Assembly: GCA_964445985.1 (NCBI GenBank)
Contig: CAYUMU010000003.1
Location: 101,553 to 165,552, forward strand
Length of the DNA: 64,000 bases
Direction: 5' to 3'
Origin: CAYUMU01 sp964445985
GTDB lineage: Bacteria > Planctomycetota > Planctomycetia > Pirellulales > S012-138
Of the stretch, positions 27,448 through 35,266 are shown in pieces (positions within the stretch are counted from its first letter, which is position 1; every line of letters starts with the position of its first letter). The notes beneath the pieces are model-generated. The model ran no database searches. It saw only the letters and a list, made by a program, of their open reading frames with translations, and was not told the DNA's origin. A program made the translations under genes and the position numbers.

Positions 27448-28458
27448 ATGCGACGAGTTTATCGCACCTTGGCCGCGGTTTGTTGTGCAATGGTGGCCCT
27501 GATGTCCGTGGCCCGCGGCGACGACCGCCCGCTCAAAGTGGGAATCATCGGATTGGATACGTCGCACGTGGTGGCATTCACCAAAGCCTTCAACAGCCCC
27601 ACGGCAACCGGCGAGTTGGCCAATATTCGCGTGGTGGCCGCGTTCCCCGGTGGCAGTCCGGACTTGCCGGCCAGTGCCAATCGAGTAGAGAACTTCACCA
27701 AGACCATCAGCGAGATGGGCGTGGAGATCGTCGGTTCGATCGATGAATTGTTGAAGCGGGTAGACGTCGTCCTCTTGGAGAGCGTGGATGGCCGGCCCCA
27801 TTGGGAGCAGGCCCGACCGGTAATCCTGGCGGGCAAACCGCTGTTTATCGACAAGCCGGTTGCGGCGACACTCGCCGACGCGATTGCCATTTACCGCCTG
27901 GCGGCGGAGCACAAGGTGCCGGTCTTCAGCAGTTCTTCGCTCCGGTTCAGCCCTGGCATCGCCAGCCTGAAGAACGATGAAAAGGTAGGCGACGTGCTGG
28001 GTTGCGTGGCCTTCAGCCCTTGCTCGCTAGATGGCACGCACCCCGACCTGTTTTGGTACGGCATCCACGGCGTGGAAGCCCTGTTCACGATCATGGGGCC
28101 AGGCTGCGAATCCGTGGTCTGCGCCAAAACGCCCGGCACGCACGTGGTGACCGGCGTTTGGAAAGATGGTCGCATTGGTACTTTCCGCGGAATTCGCGAC
28201 GGCAAGGCGGGCTATGGCGGATTGGTCTTCGGCGCCAAAGGCATTGCCCCCTTGGGAAGCTACGCCGGCTATCAACCGCTGCTCGAACAGATCGCCGTGT
28301 TCTTCCGAACCGGCAAACCGCCCGTCTCGGCGGAAGAAACCATCAACCTGGTAGCCTTCATGGCGGCCGCCGATGAAAGCCAACGACAGGATGGCAAACC
28401 GGTTTCCATCGCCGAACTGATGAAGCAGGCCGAGGCGGAATTGGCAAAGCGGAAGTAA
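27448..28458 (+). CDS. Exported Gfo/Idh/MocA family oxidoreductase
   Basis: A 336-residue NAD(P)-dependent dehydrogenase fold with an N-terminal signal peptide (LAAVCCAMVALMSVARG). The Rossmann start LKVGIIGLDTSHVVAF and the IDKPVA motif (the EKP-type catalytic Lys motif) define the family. The usual GxGxxG is changed to GLDTSHV, as in a planctomycete subgroup. Export of this fold is common in these bacteria, where it is thought to act on sugars in the periplasm. The substrate cannot be read from sequence. The start ATG follows a GAGAGA purine stretch 8 bases upstream. It stands alone between the terminator at 27322-27381 and a 266-base spacer. Confidence 0.9.
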   Translation: MRRVYRTLAAVCCAMVALMSVARGDDRPLKVGIIGLDTSHVVAFTKAFNSPTATGELANIRVVAAFPGGSPDLPASANRVENFTKTISEMGVEIVGSIDELLKRVDVVLLESVDGRPHWEQARPVILAGKPLFIDKPVAATLADAIAIYRLAAEHKVPVFSSSSLRFSPGIASLKNDEKVGDVLGCVAFSPCSLDGTHPDLFWYGIHGVEALFTIMGPGCESVVCAKTPGTHVVTGVWKDGRIGTFRGIRDGKAGYGGLVFGAKGIAPLGSYAGYQPLLEQIAVFFRTGKPPVSAEETINLVAFMAAADESQRQDGKPVSIAELMKQAEAELAKRK

Positions 28459-28562
28459 TGGTGGTTAGTGGGGAGCGCCAGCCCAGTTACCCCGGCAGTT
28501 GCTGCCCATGGCCGGCGGTTGAGCATCAGCGATACCGCTGGAAACGAAACCTTTCCTTCTCC

Positions 28563-28590
28563 CTTCTCCCCCGGTACTCCGGGGGAGAAG
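28563..28590. repeat. Perfect 12-bp hairpin, dispersed-type palindrome
   Basis: CTTCTCCCCCGG at 28563-28574 and its complement at 28579-28590 flank a TACT loop, in the spacer between the Gfo/Idh gene and the M48 protease. Similar CTCCCCC-GGGGGAG palindromes are scattered in many bacterial genomes. No T-run follows, so it is listed as a repeat rather than a terminator. Confidence 0.7.
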
Positions 28591-28724
28591 AGCTGGGGAT
28601 GAGGGCGTTTGTTCGGGCTTGAGATTGCGTACCCCTCCAGGGTGAAATTCCATTCGCGCCTCGCAATCCGGGGGGGCATCGCTGCCGCTCAACCCCTCTG
28701 TTCGCCCCGTGTGCCTCAACGATA

Positions 28725-30137
28725 ATGGCGACTATGAAGCCATCTGTTTGTCCACCGAAAGCCGAATCATTCCACGCCCCCTCCAAGCGCTCCTGCCGCC
28801 AGTCAAGACGATGGTCTTGGGCTGTCGTCCAGGGTTCGTTGCTGCTTTGCCTGGGGTGGCCCGGCAACGCCATGGCTTGGGGAAACGAGTTGACTCCCCA
28901 AGGTCTGACTGAGGAATCCACGATCCCCTCCGCAGCGACGGGAACTGCCACCGGCGCGGCCGGCGCCGTGGCGATTCCGGAGCCGAGCGCTCTGGCGGTG
29001 CAATACTACGAAAATGGCAATTTGCTGTGGGGCCTTCGCTGGTTGTGGGCCTTGGCGATTCCCACGCTGGTGTTATTCAGCGGAATGTCGGCCCGTCTCA
29101 GCCAGATCGCTTATCGCATTGGCCGGCGGCGATTGCCGGCGGCCGTCGTGTTTGGGCTCATCTTCCTGCTAGTCAACTTCCTGCTGGAACTTCCGCTAGC
29201 CTACTACCTGGGCTATGTGCGACCGCACGCCTATGGGCTGTCCAACCAATCGCTGGGCAAGTGGTTTGGAGATTCGGCAAAGAGCCTGTTGGTGGGGGCC
29301 GTGGCGATCTCCTTTGTGGCGGCCGGCTTGTATTGGTTGATCGGCATTAGTCCGCGGCGGTGGTGGTGGTACGCCGGCCTGGCATCGCTACCGCTGATGT
29401 TCTTCGTGGCGTTGATCCTGCCGGTTTGGGTGCAACCGCTGTTCAACACTTTCGAGCCGCTTTCGAACCGCGACCTCGATGGCAAAATACTGCGGCTGGC
29501 AGCCCGGGCCGGCGTGGAAAATAGCCGCGTATTCCAGGTGAACAAGAGCGTGGATACCAAGGCGGTGAACGCCTACGTGGTGGGTCTGGGAAACACCAAG
29601 CGGATTGTGCTGTGGGACACGCTGATTGATCGACTCAATGAACGGCAGGTGCTGTTCGTGGTGGCCCACGAAATGGGACACTACGTGCTAGGTCATGTGT
29701 GGAAAACCATCGCCGCCATTTTTACCCTGCTCATGGTGGCGTTCTGGCTGATCGACCGCGCCGCCCGCTGGGCCATCGGCCGGTGGTCGGGCCGCTGGGG
29801 CTTTAGCCAGCTGGGCGAAATCGCTTCGCTTCCCCTGTTGGTGCTGGGTGTGCAGCTGAGCTACCTGCTACTTTCCCCGCCCGTCTTGGCCTTGAGTCGC
29901 TACCACGAACGCGAGGCCGATCGTTTTGCCTTGGAATTGACGCAGTGGAATCGCGATGGGGCGGAGGGCTTTGTGCGATTGCAGCAAGAGAACCTGGCCG
30001 TCCCCCGGCGGGGTTCGCTCTTCCAGTTTTTCCGCGGCACGCATCCCACGCTGGCCGAGCGGATCGACTTTTGCAATTGCTATCGGCCTTGGGAAGCCGG
30101 CGAACCGCTGCGTTATGAGCATCTATTCACGCCCTAG
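28725..30137 (+). CDS. M48 family (Ste24-type) membrane metallopeptidase
   Basis: A 470-residue integral-membrane zinc protease like CAAX prenyl protease 1, probably acting in protein quality control or maturation in the inner membrane. Zinc motif HEMGH lies near residue 314 and the third ligand in HEREADRFALEL near residue 394. About six hydrophobic segments surround it (for example LPAAVVFGLIFLLVNFLLEL and SLPLLVLGVQLSYLLL), and YYLGYVRPHAYGLSNQS is the Ste24 block. An additional N-terminal hydrophobic segment (about 35-50) precedes a low-complexity Ala/Thr linker. A second ATG three codons in (28734) is also possible. No adjacent prenylation genes. Fold and class are secure, substrate unknown. 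Confidence 0.93.
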   Translation: MATMKPSVCPPKAESFHAPSKRSCRQSRRWSWAVVQGSLLLCLGWPGNAMAWGNELTPQGLTEESTIPSAATGTATGAAGAVAIPEPSALAVQYYENGNLLWGLRWLWALAIPTLVLFSGMSARLSQIAYRIGRRRLPAAVVFGLIFLLVNFLLELPLAYYLGYVRPHAYGLSNQSLGKWFGDSAKSLLVGAVAISFVAAGLYWLIGISPRRWWWYAGLASLPLMFFVALILPVWVQPLFNTFEPLSNRDLDGKILRLAARAGVENSRVFQVNKSVDTKAVNAYVVGLGNTKRIVLWDTLIDRLNERQVLFVVAHEMGHYVLGHVWKTIAAIFTLLMVAFWLIDRAARWAIGRWSGRWGFSQLGEIASLPLLVLGVQLSYLLLSPPVLALSRYHEREADRFALELTQWNRDGAEGFVRLQQENLAVPRRGSLFQFFRGTHPTLAERIDFCNCYRPWEAGEPLRYEHLFTP

Positions 30138-30303
30138 CGCGGGGGGAGAACATGCCGCTTTCCACGGGAATGACGCCAGGCAGCGGCTCGCCCAGGGCTA
30201 AACTTGATATAATCGCGGGGGAGCCGCGGTTAATCCGAGGCGGAAATCGCGGTTCTTGCTGGAAATGATTCAGGGGAGCCGATTCGCTTTCGAGGAGAAC
30301 GGG

Positions 30304-31728
30304 ATGCGGGGTTTGCCACTTGTCCGAGTACTGGCCATGGTCATTTGCCTGGTGGCGATTGCGAATGGCGCCCTGGGACAAACGACGGAGACGCCGGCGG
30401 TTCGCGAGCGGGCAGCCAGCGGAAATCCCCAGAGCGATGCCGCTCCGCGGTCGGACGTTTCTCAAGGGTACGAGCTGCTCATCAACAAGGCCTACGTCAA
30501 GGCGGCGTTCGGAAGGGATCTGTTCGATCAACTCTGGCAGTCTTGGGAATCACCCCTTCGCGAACGGGCCGAGGCCGCTTCGCCCGCCCAGCGCCGGCAA
30601 ATGGCTTACAACCGTTACGGCTTGACAGCCGTACCAGGCCAAGATCGCGACACGCCCCTGCAGTATGCCGACGACGGCAAAGGGGGGTGGTCCATCAATT
30701 GCTTTGCCTGTCATGGCGGCAAGGTGGCCGGCAAAACCATACCGGGGGCTCCCAACACGCTATTCGCCATGCAAACCCTGGCCGAAGACGTGCGGAACGC
30801 CAAGTTTCGCCGCGGAGAAATTTCCCTGCGTGATGTGGCAGCCACGGCCTTCCCCATGGGCGGCAATGTTGGCACCACCAACGCCGTGATGTTTGGCGTG
30901 CTGCTGGAAAACGCCCGCGACAAAAATCTGGACCTGGTGTTGGAGCGGCCTTATCCGCGGATGACCCATCACGACATGGACGCGCCCCCTTGGTGGAACG
31001 TGAAGAAGAAGGAACGGTTGTATGCCGACGGCCTGGCGGAGCGTGACCACCGCGCTCTGATGCAGTTCTTAATGACTCCGGAAAACTCCGGCACTCGAAT
31101 CCGCGGCTGGGAGCAGGATTACCGCAAGATCTACAACTGGATCTTGTCGCTGGAGCCCCCCCGCTATCCGTTCGCCATCGATCAGGCCCTGGCTAGCCAA
31201 GGCCGGGCCGTATTCAATCAGAATTGTGCCGAATGCCACGGCGCCTACGGAGAGAAAGAAACCTACCCCAATCGCATGGTTCCCATCGAAGTGGTGGGGA
31301 CCGACCGAGTCAGGCTCGACGCCTTGAGCCCGGAGCATCGGCGGGGCTACCAGGAAAACTGGTTCTCGCACTATGGGCGAAAAAAGGCCCTGATCGATCC
31401 CCCGGGTTATCTGGCTCCGCCCTTGGATGGCATTTGGGCCTCGGCCCCCTATTTTCACAACGGCTCGGTCCCCACGCTGTGGCACCTGCTCCATTCCGAA
31501 TCGCGCCCGACCGTGTGGCGACGCACGGTGGATGGTTACGATCAACAAAAGTTGGGGCTGGAGGTGCAAACGCTGACCGAAGTGCCAGCAAATGTGAGCA
31601 GCTCGGCCGAGAAGCGGTGGTACTTCGATACACGCGGTTTTGGCAAGAGCGCGGCCGGCCACACCTTCCCCGACTCCCTCACCGAGCCAGAAAAATCCGC
31701 CGTGCTGGAGTACCTTAAAACCCTTTAA
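30304..31728 (+). CDS. Exported dihaem cytochrome c protein
   Basis: A 474-residue periplasmic protein with a signal peptide (LAMVICLVAIANGALG) and two CxxCH haem sites: CFACH near residue 134 and CAECH near residue 308. The second half (FNQNCAECHGAYGEKETYPN, YLAPPLDGIWASAPYFHNGSVPTLWHLL) resembles the cytochrome domain of planctomycete dihaem and di-haem peroxidase-like proteins; PYFHNGS is characteristic. It probably carries electrons, and I see no evidence for a specific enzyme activity. ATG 30304 is chosen because AGGAGAA at 30293-30299 is a good ribosome site; the frame is open back to 30256. The gene ends about 590 bases before the S41 protease gene. Confidence 0.88.
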   Translation: MRGLPLVRVLAMVICLVAIANGALGQTTETPAVRERAASGNPQSDAAPRSDVSQGYELLINKAYVKAAFGRDLFDQLWQSWESPLRERAEAASPAQRRQMAYNRYGLTAVPGQDRDTPLQYADDGKGGWSINCFACHGGKVAGKTIPGAPNTLFAMQTLAEDVRNAKFRRGEISLRDVAATAFPMGGNVGTTNAVMFGVLLENARDKNLDLVLERPYPRMTHHDMDAPPWWNVKKKERLYADGLAERDHRALMQFLMTPENSGTRIRGWEQDYRKIYNWILSLEPPRYPFAIDQALASQGRAVFNQNCAECHGAYGEKETYPNRMVPIEVVGTDRVRLDALSPEHRRGYQENWFSHYGRKKALIDPPGYLAPPLDGIWASAPYFHNGSVPTLWHLLHSESRPTVWRRTVDGYDQQKLGLEVQTLTEVPANVSSSAEKRWYFDTRGFGKSAAGHTFPDSLTEPEKSAVLEYLKTL

Positions 31729-32317
31729 GCAGGCGAGGGCAGCCAGGGATCTTAACGCGGGTAAACCGCAAACGACCGCGGAGGCATTCAAGTTCTCCGC
31801 GGCCTGCAGAGATGTTAACGAGCAAGAAACTAACCTTGCCGCTGGCTGTTGCATTCCTGGAAGCTCCCCCCTCGGAGAATTGGCGCCATCGCTCGAGTCA
31901 CACCGGGCTGAGCGGATCGTTACGATCGTCGTAGTCCAACATGGTAAAGCGTTGCTGCGCCAGCACCGACAGCGCCATAGGCTCGCTCGGCGGATGTCCT
32001 ACCTCCCTCAGGCGCGGAACATTCCAAACGCGTCTTACAAGTTGGCTTGGCCGAAAGACTTAGCGCGGTTGAACCGGTTAAAGGATGGACATGGTTGCGG
32101 GAGTTTTTTGACCGCCGCCCTTCCGTGGCCTATACTCGCTTTGGTCGGAGAACCGGACCCGTCCTTCGACCGTCTATCGACGGACCACACGCACAGCATG
32201 CCAACTTGGCCGAGAGAGTCCAGTCGCCACACGGATGGCTGGCGTCCCTCGCCCTGACTTTGCCCCGGACTTGTTAGGCTGAGCTGTCCCTCCCCATTTT
32301 TGGACGGTAGTCGTTCC
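31729..32317. other. Spacer with the second 82-bp repeat copy
   Basis: No gene accepted; the plus frame 31640-32257 is a shadow. It holds copy 2 of the 82-bp element at 31751-31832. The remaining 480 bases show no feature I can name. The promoter of the S41 protease gene must lie near its right end. Confidence 0.6.
31751..31832 (-). repeat. 82-bp dispersed element, copy 2 (inverted)
   Basis: Reverse complement of 21894-21975 with one difference in 82. It starts 23 bases after the stop codon of the cytochrome gene. The internal hairpin arms (CCGCGGAG / CTCCGCGG) are conserved. Flanking bases are unrelated to those of copy 1, so this is a discrete element about 9.8 kb from its partner. Confidence 0.9.
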
Positions 32318-33979
32318 ATGACGAAATACGGGTTTTCCTTTTTAGCCGCTTTTGTGTTTTGTGTGGCGCTGCGTCCGGCATCCGCCCCGGCACAAGGAAG
32401 CGCGGCTTCTGAAACAGAGCAGCCAAGCGTCCAAAGGACCAATGTTAAGCAGTACCTCGCCGAAGGCGACTTGCTGGAGCGTGATCGGCGCTGGGGCGAT
32501 GCCTATGCCCATTACGATCGGGCTTTGAAGCAGCACCCGGGCGATCAGGCCCTGCAAACGAAGCATCTGTTTGCGAAGATGCACTACGACCTGGGCCGCC
32601 GGTATTTGGACCAGAGCTTTGTTCGCACGCTGCAATTGCCGCCGACCGAAGCTCTCGCCTTATACTCCGACATTGTGCTCAAGATTGAAACGCACTATGT
32701 GCATACGCCAAACTGGAAAACGCTGGTCTCCTACGGCACGACCAACTTTGAGATCTCGTTGACCGATGAGGTGTTCTTGAGCCGTTACTTGAACGGAGTG
32801 AGCGCCGAGGCCATCAATAACTTTCGGCGGGAACTGCGCGAACGGTTGGCCTCCACGCAAATTCGGTCCCGGTTAGAAGCCCGAGACGCCGTGAACCTGG
32901 CGGCCTGGTTTGCCGAACAGCAACTGAAACTGCCTCGCACCGCCGTCACCATGGAATATGTCTGTGGCGCCGCCAACACCTTGGACGACTACAGCTCATT
33001 CCTGTCCAGCGGCGAGTTGAACGATGTTTACTCTCAGATTGAGGGCAACTTTGTCGGGCTGGGCATCGAGCTCAAGTCGGGCAAACGCGGCCTGTTCATC
33101 TTGCGAGTGATTCCCGGCAGCCCTGCGGAAAAGGCCGGAATTCGGGCGGGAGACTATATCTCTTCGGTCGATCAACGCAGCACCCGCGACATGGACAGCG
33201 ACGCCGCCGCCGACCTGCTGCAAGGACCCGAGGGAACGCGCGTAACGGTTACGGTGGAATCGCCCGGCCAAGAACCTCGCGACTTGAAAGTGCTGCGAGC
33301 CCAGGTCGATGTCCCCAGCGTTTCAGACCTCAAGATGCTCGACCCGCAAGCCGGGATCTGCTACTTCCGCCTGAATAGCTTTCAGAAGACCACCAGCAAA
33401 GACCTGGACGACGCCCTCTGGCAATTGCATCGCTCCGGCATGAAGAGCCTGGTGATGGACCTTCGCGGCAATCCCGGTGGCTTGCTAACCGCCGCGGTGG
33501 AAGCCGTGGACAAGTTCATCGACCAGGGCGTGATTGTTTCGACTCGCGGCCGCAGCACGGCCGAGGATTACACCTACCGCGCCCATTCGTCGGGCACCTG
33601 GAAAATGCCGCTGGTGGTGCTGATCGATGGCGATAGTGCCAGTGCCAGCGAAATCTTTGCCGGCGCCATCCGCGACCATCACCGCGGCACGATCGTGGGC
33701 ACTCGCAGCTATGGCAAGGGATCGGTGCAGGGGATTTTTGCCCTGCGAGTTTCGGGAGCCGGCATCCGGCTCACCACCGCCAAGTTTTACTCCCCCAACG
33801 GCCTGCCGTTTGTAAAAGTGGGAGTGGAACCCAACGTGGTGGTGCAGGCGGCCGCTCGACCGACGGGCGACGTGGTGCCGCAGACCAGCAGCCCCGAAGA
33901 CCCGGTGGTGTCCGCCGCGCTCGGAGTTGCCCGCAGCCAAATTGCCGGCCGGCAACCTCAGCAGTTGGGCGCCCGATAA
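32318..33979 (+). CDS. S41 family carboxy-terminal processing peptidase
   Basis: A 553-residue exported serine protease of the Ctp/CtpA kind, which trims C-termini of periplasmic or envelope proteins. Signal peptide FLAAFVFCVALRPASAPA. Residues about 40-80 (LAEGDLLERDRRWGDAYAHYDRAL) look like a TPR. A PDZ domain spans about 241-325 (FVGLGIELKSGKRGLFILRV, GIRAGDYISSVD), and the catalytic core carries Ser in DGDSASASEIFAGA near residue 440 and Lys in YGKGSVQG near residue 465, the Ser/Lys dyad. The substrate-strand motif LRGNPGGLL is present. ATG 32318 gives a clean signal peptide; the frame opens at 32300. A 12-bp hairpin about 80 bases downstream may end the transcript. Confidence 0.95.
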   Translation: MTKYGFSFLAAFVFCVALRPASAPAQGSAASETEQPSVQRTNVKQYLAEGDLLERDRRWGDAYAHYDRALKQHPGDQALQTKHLFAKMHYDLGRRYLDQSFVRTLQLPPTEALALYSDIVLKIETHYVHTPNWKTLVSYGTTNFEISLTDEVFLSRYLNGVSAEAINNFRRELRERLASTQIRSRLEARDAVNLAAWFAEQQLKLPRTAVTMEYVCGAANTLDDYSSFLSSGELNDVYSQIEGNFVGLGIELKSGKRGLFILRVIPGSPAEKAGIRAGDYISSVDQRSTRDMDSDAAADLLQGPEGTRVTVTVESPGQEPRDLKVLRAQVDVPSVSDLKMLDPQAGICYFRLNSFQKTTSKDLDDALWQLHRSGMKSLVMDLRGNPGGLLTAAVEAVDKFIDQGVIVSTRGRSTAEDYTYRAHSSGTWKMPLVVLIDGDSASASEIFAGAIRDHHRGTIVGTRSYGKGSVQGIFALRVSGAGIRLTTAKFYSPNGLPFVKVGVEPNVVVQAAARPTGDVVPQTSSPEDPVVSAALGVARSQIAGRQPQQLGAR

Positions 33980-34004
33980 CACCGCCCTCCGCCGGCCAAC
34001 AAGC

Positions 34005-34034
34005 GGCGCGGTTCAAATCCTACCGCCGCCAACG
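34005..34034 (+). other. Possible tRNA 3'-end remnant
   Basis: The plus strand reads GGTTCAAATCC, a canonical T-loop core, followed by TACCGCCGCCA, which would serve as an acceptor strand with CCA. Upstream there is no D-arm or anticodon arm at the right distance, so a complete tRNA cannot be built. It may be a tRNA tail left by a recombination event beside the tRNA array, or chance. Confidence 0.3.
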
Positions 34035-34057
34035 TAACCTAAATGCCAGTTTCAATG

Positions 34058-34085
34058 AACGCCGAGAGTTTCCACTCTCGGCGTT
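34058..34085 (+). terminator. Perfect 12-bp hairpin downstream of the S41 protease gene
   Basis: AACGCCGAGAGT at 34058-34069 and its exact complement at 34074-34085 enclose a TTCC loop. Only TT of the right arm plus one further T forms a T-run, so termination efficiency is uncertain. It lies between the plus-strand S41 gene and the minus-strand tRNA array and may act in both directions. Confidence 0.5.
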
Positions 34086-34246
34086 TGGCATTCTCACTGT
34101 TGGCTCTCGCGACGCCGTCGCTATCGGCGTGGAATTCTACGGGGGGCCAGGCTAAAACCGCGGCCGGTGGCGTTTACACTGGGGGGGGCGTTGAGCTTGC
34201 CTGTCGATTGGGCCATCCCCACGGATCGTGGGACGTGTTGAGGAAG

Positions 34247-34319
34247 TGCCCCGGCCAGGATTCGAACCTGGAACACCTCGTTAGAAGCGAGGGATGATGA
34301 TCCGTTTCACCACCAAGGC
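34247..34319 (-). tRNA. tRNA-Arg (UCU)
   Basis: 73 nt. Acceptor GCCUUGG pairs with CCGGGGC (two G-U pairs), discriminator A. The D-stem is GUGA/UCAU with GG in the loop, the anticodon stem is CCUCG/CGAGG around CUUCUAA (anticodon UCU), and the T-stem CCAGG/CCUGG holds UUCGAAU. No CCA is encoded. Last gene of the array in transcription order. Confidence 0.92.
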
Positions 34320-34347
34320 GGCCGCGGCAACCAGGCTTGCCGCGGCC
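34320..34347. repeat. 11-bp GC-rich hairpin between two array tRNAs
   Basis: GGCCGCGGCAA at 34320-34330 and its complement at 34337-34347 with a 6-nt loop, immediately upstream of tRNA-Arg. No T-run. Possibly a processing or spacer hairpin in the array transcript. Confidence 0.5.
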
Positions 34348-34406
34348 GCCGGGGAAGAACTCCTTGGGCGACGGCGCCAAGTCGGGTGCTTTGCGGGACG
34401 GGAAAT

Positions 34407-34473
34407 AGCGGGCCCGGGGGTCGCACCCGGCGGACGTGGCTTATGAGGCCGCGTTGGGCACTGGCCCTCCCGC
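34407..34473 (-). tRNA. tRNA-like gene with CAU anticodon loop (degenerate)
   Basis: 67 nt. The anticodon loop CUCAUAA sits in a 7-bp stem with one C-A mismatch (ACGCGGC/GCCACGU), and the T-arm CCGGG-UGCGACC-CCCGG is complete. Only five acceptor pairs form (GCGGG/CCCGC), followed by two mismatches, and the D-region is about 5 nt short with no GG. It may be a decayed tRNA-Met or tRNA-Ile2, or a tRNA-like RNA. Confidence 0.4.
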
Positions 34474-34495
34474 AACATCTCGAAAACTCATGAAG

Positions 34496-34580
34496 TAACC
34501 AGGGGGAGACTTGAACTCCCATGCCGTTGATAGGCACAGCGTTCTGAGCGCTGCGTGTCTGCCGATTCCACCACCTGGTC
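34496..34580 (-). tRNA. tRNA-Leu (CAG)
   Basis: 85 nt with the long variable arm of type II tRNAs (UGCC...GGCA). Acceptor GACCAGG/CCUGGUU, anticodon stem CAGCG/CGCUG around CUCAGAA (anticodon CAG), and T-stem GGGAG/CUCCC with UUCAAGU. Discriminator A, as expected for Leu. No CCA encoded. Confidence 0.93.
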
Positions 34581-34604
34581 AAAAGAACTCATCTCTCAAC
34601 CAAG

Positions 34605-34678
34605 CGCCCTCGACGGGACTTGAACCCGCGACCTCCGCCGTGACAGGGCGGCGAGCACTCCAACTGCTCTACAAGGGC
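34605..34678 (-). tRNA. tRNA-Asp (GUC)
   Basis: 74 nt with fully canonical folding: acceptor GCCCUUG/CGAGGGC, U8-A9, D-stem GAGC/GCUC, anticodon stem CCGCC/GGCGG around CUGUCAC (anticodon GUC), T-stem GCGGG/CCCGU with UUCAAGU. Discriminator G fits Asp. Confidence 0.94.
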
Positions 34679-34708
34679 GTTATTCAGTCAGTCTGCGTTT
34701 TCTGACAG

Positions 34709-34782
34709 TGGCCCAGGTGGGAGTCGAACCCACAGCATCTCTGTTTCTAAAACAGAGTGGTCGTCCGGTTGCCTACCGGGCC
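34709..34782 (-). tRNA. tRNA with UAG anticodon (nominal Leu, but no long variable arm)
   Basis: 74 nt. Acceptor GGCCCGG/CUGGGCC, T-stem GUGGG/CCCAC with UUCGACU, anticodon stem UCUGU/ACAGA around UUUAGAA, giving anticodon UAG (reads CUA, Leu). The variable loop is short and the D-stem weak (only GG/CC pairs well), which does not fit a type II tRNA-Leu. Amino-acid identity is therefore uncertain. Confidence 0.7.
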
Positions 34783-34803
34783 ATTGTTCCATGTTTGCCG
34801 GAA

Positions 34804-34876
34804 TAGTCCTGGGTGGACTCGAACCACCGTCTGACTCCTTGTAAGGGAGCTGCCTTTGCCGCTGGACCACAGGACT
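34804..34876 (-). tRNA. tRNA-Val (UAC)
   Basis: 73 nt. Acceptor AGUCCUG/CAGGACU is perfect, the anticodon stem GCUCC/GGAGU holds CUUACAA (anticodon UAC), and the T-stem GGUGG/CCACC holds UUCGAGU. The D-stem has only three good pairs. Position 1 is A rather than the usual G. Confidence 0.85.
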
Positions 34877-34901
34877 GCGTGATGGGTGCGTGAGTAATAA
34901 G

Positions 34902-34976
34902 CTGCGGTGGCAGGAATCGAACCTGCGAAAGGGCGGTTAACAGCCGCTTGCCCGTACCAACACAGGCTCCACCGCA
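34902..34976 (-). tRNA. tRNA-Asn (GUU)
   Basis: 75 nt. Acceptor UGCGGUG/CACCGCA, D-stem GCCU/GGGC, anticodon loop CUGUUAA (anticodon GUU) in a stem with an A-C mismatch at the first pair, T-arm GCAGG/CCUGC with UUCGAUU. Position 8 is G instead of the nearly universal U. Discriminator G. Confidence 0.82.
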
Positions 34977-35007
34977 ATCAACGCGATCCGTCGAATTTTC
35001 AAAACAG

Positions 35008-35081
35008 TCGGCGAGGTCGGATTCGAACCGACGATCTCGTGCTCCCGAAGCACGCGGAATGCCCGGCTTTCCCACACGCCG
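35008..35081 (-). tRNA. tRNA-Pro (CGG)
   Basis: 74 nt. D-stem GGAA/UUCC, anticodon stem CGUGC/GCACG around UUCGGGA (anticodon CGG), T-stem GUCGG/CCGAC with UUCGAAU. Acceptor CGGCGUG pairs with CUCGCCG except for a U-U at pair 6-67. Discriminator A. Confidence 0.9.
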
Positions 35082-35101
35082 ATAGGGTGACTTGGATTGA
35101 G

Positions 35102-35172
35102 AGCGCCCAGTGGGAATTGAACCCACACTTTCGCCATGGCAAGGCGACAGGCAGCCATTACATCATGGGCGC
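35102..35172 (-). tRNA. tRNA-Gly (GCC)
   Basis: 71 nt. Acceptor GCGCCCA/UGGGCGC is perfect, anticodon stem UCGCC/GGCGA around UUGCCAU (anticodon GCC), T-stem GUGGG/CCCAC with UUCAAUU. The D-stem is poor (U-C mismatch). Discriminator U, as in Gly. Confidence 0.87.
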
Positions 35173-35194
35173 GAATTCATTGCATCGATTGAAG

Positions 35195-35266
35195 AGCACC
35201 GGGTGGGAGTCGAACCCACATCCCCGCGTTACGAAGGCGGTGTCTTCGCCATTGGACGACCCGTGC
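35195..35266 (-). tRNA. tRNA-Thr (CGU), imperfect stems
   Basis: 72 nt. Anticodon loop UUCGUAA (anticodon CGU) in a stem with a C-C mismatch at its last pair, acceptor GCACGGG/CCGGUGC with a G-G mismatch at pair 5-68, and a good T-arm GUGGG/CCCAC with UUCGACU. It may be a drifting or specialised tRNA. Confidence 0.75.
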
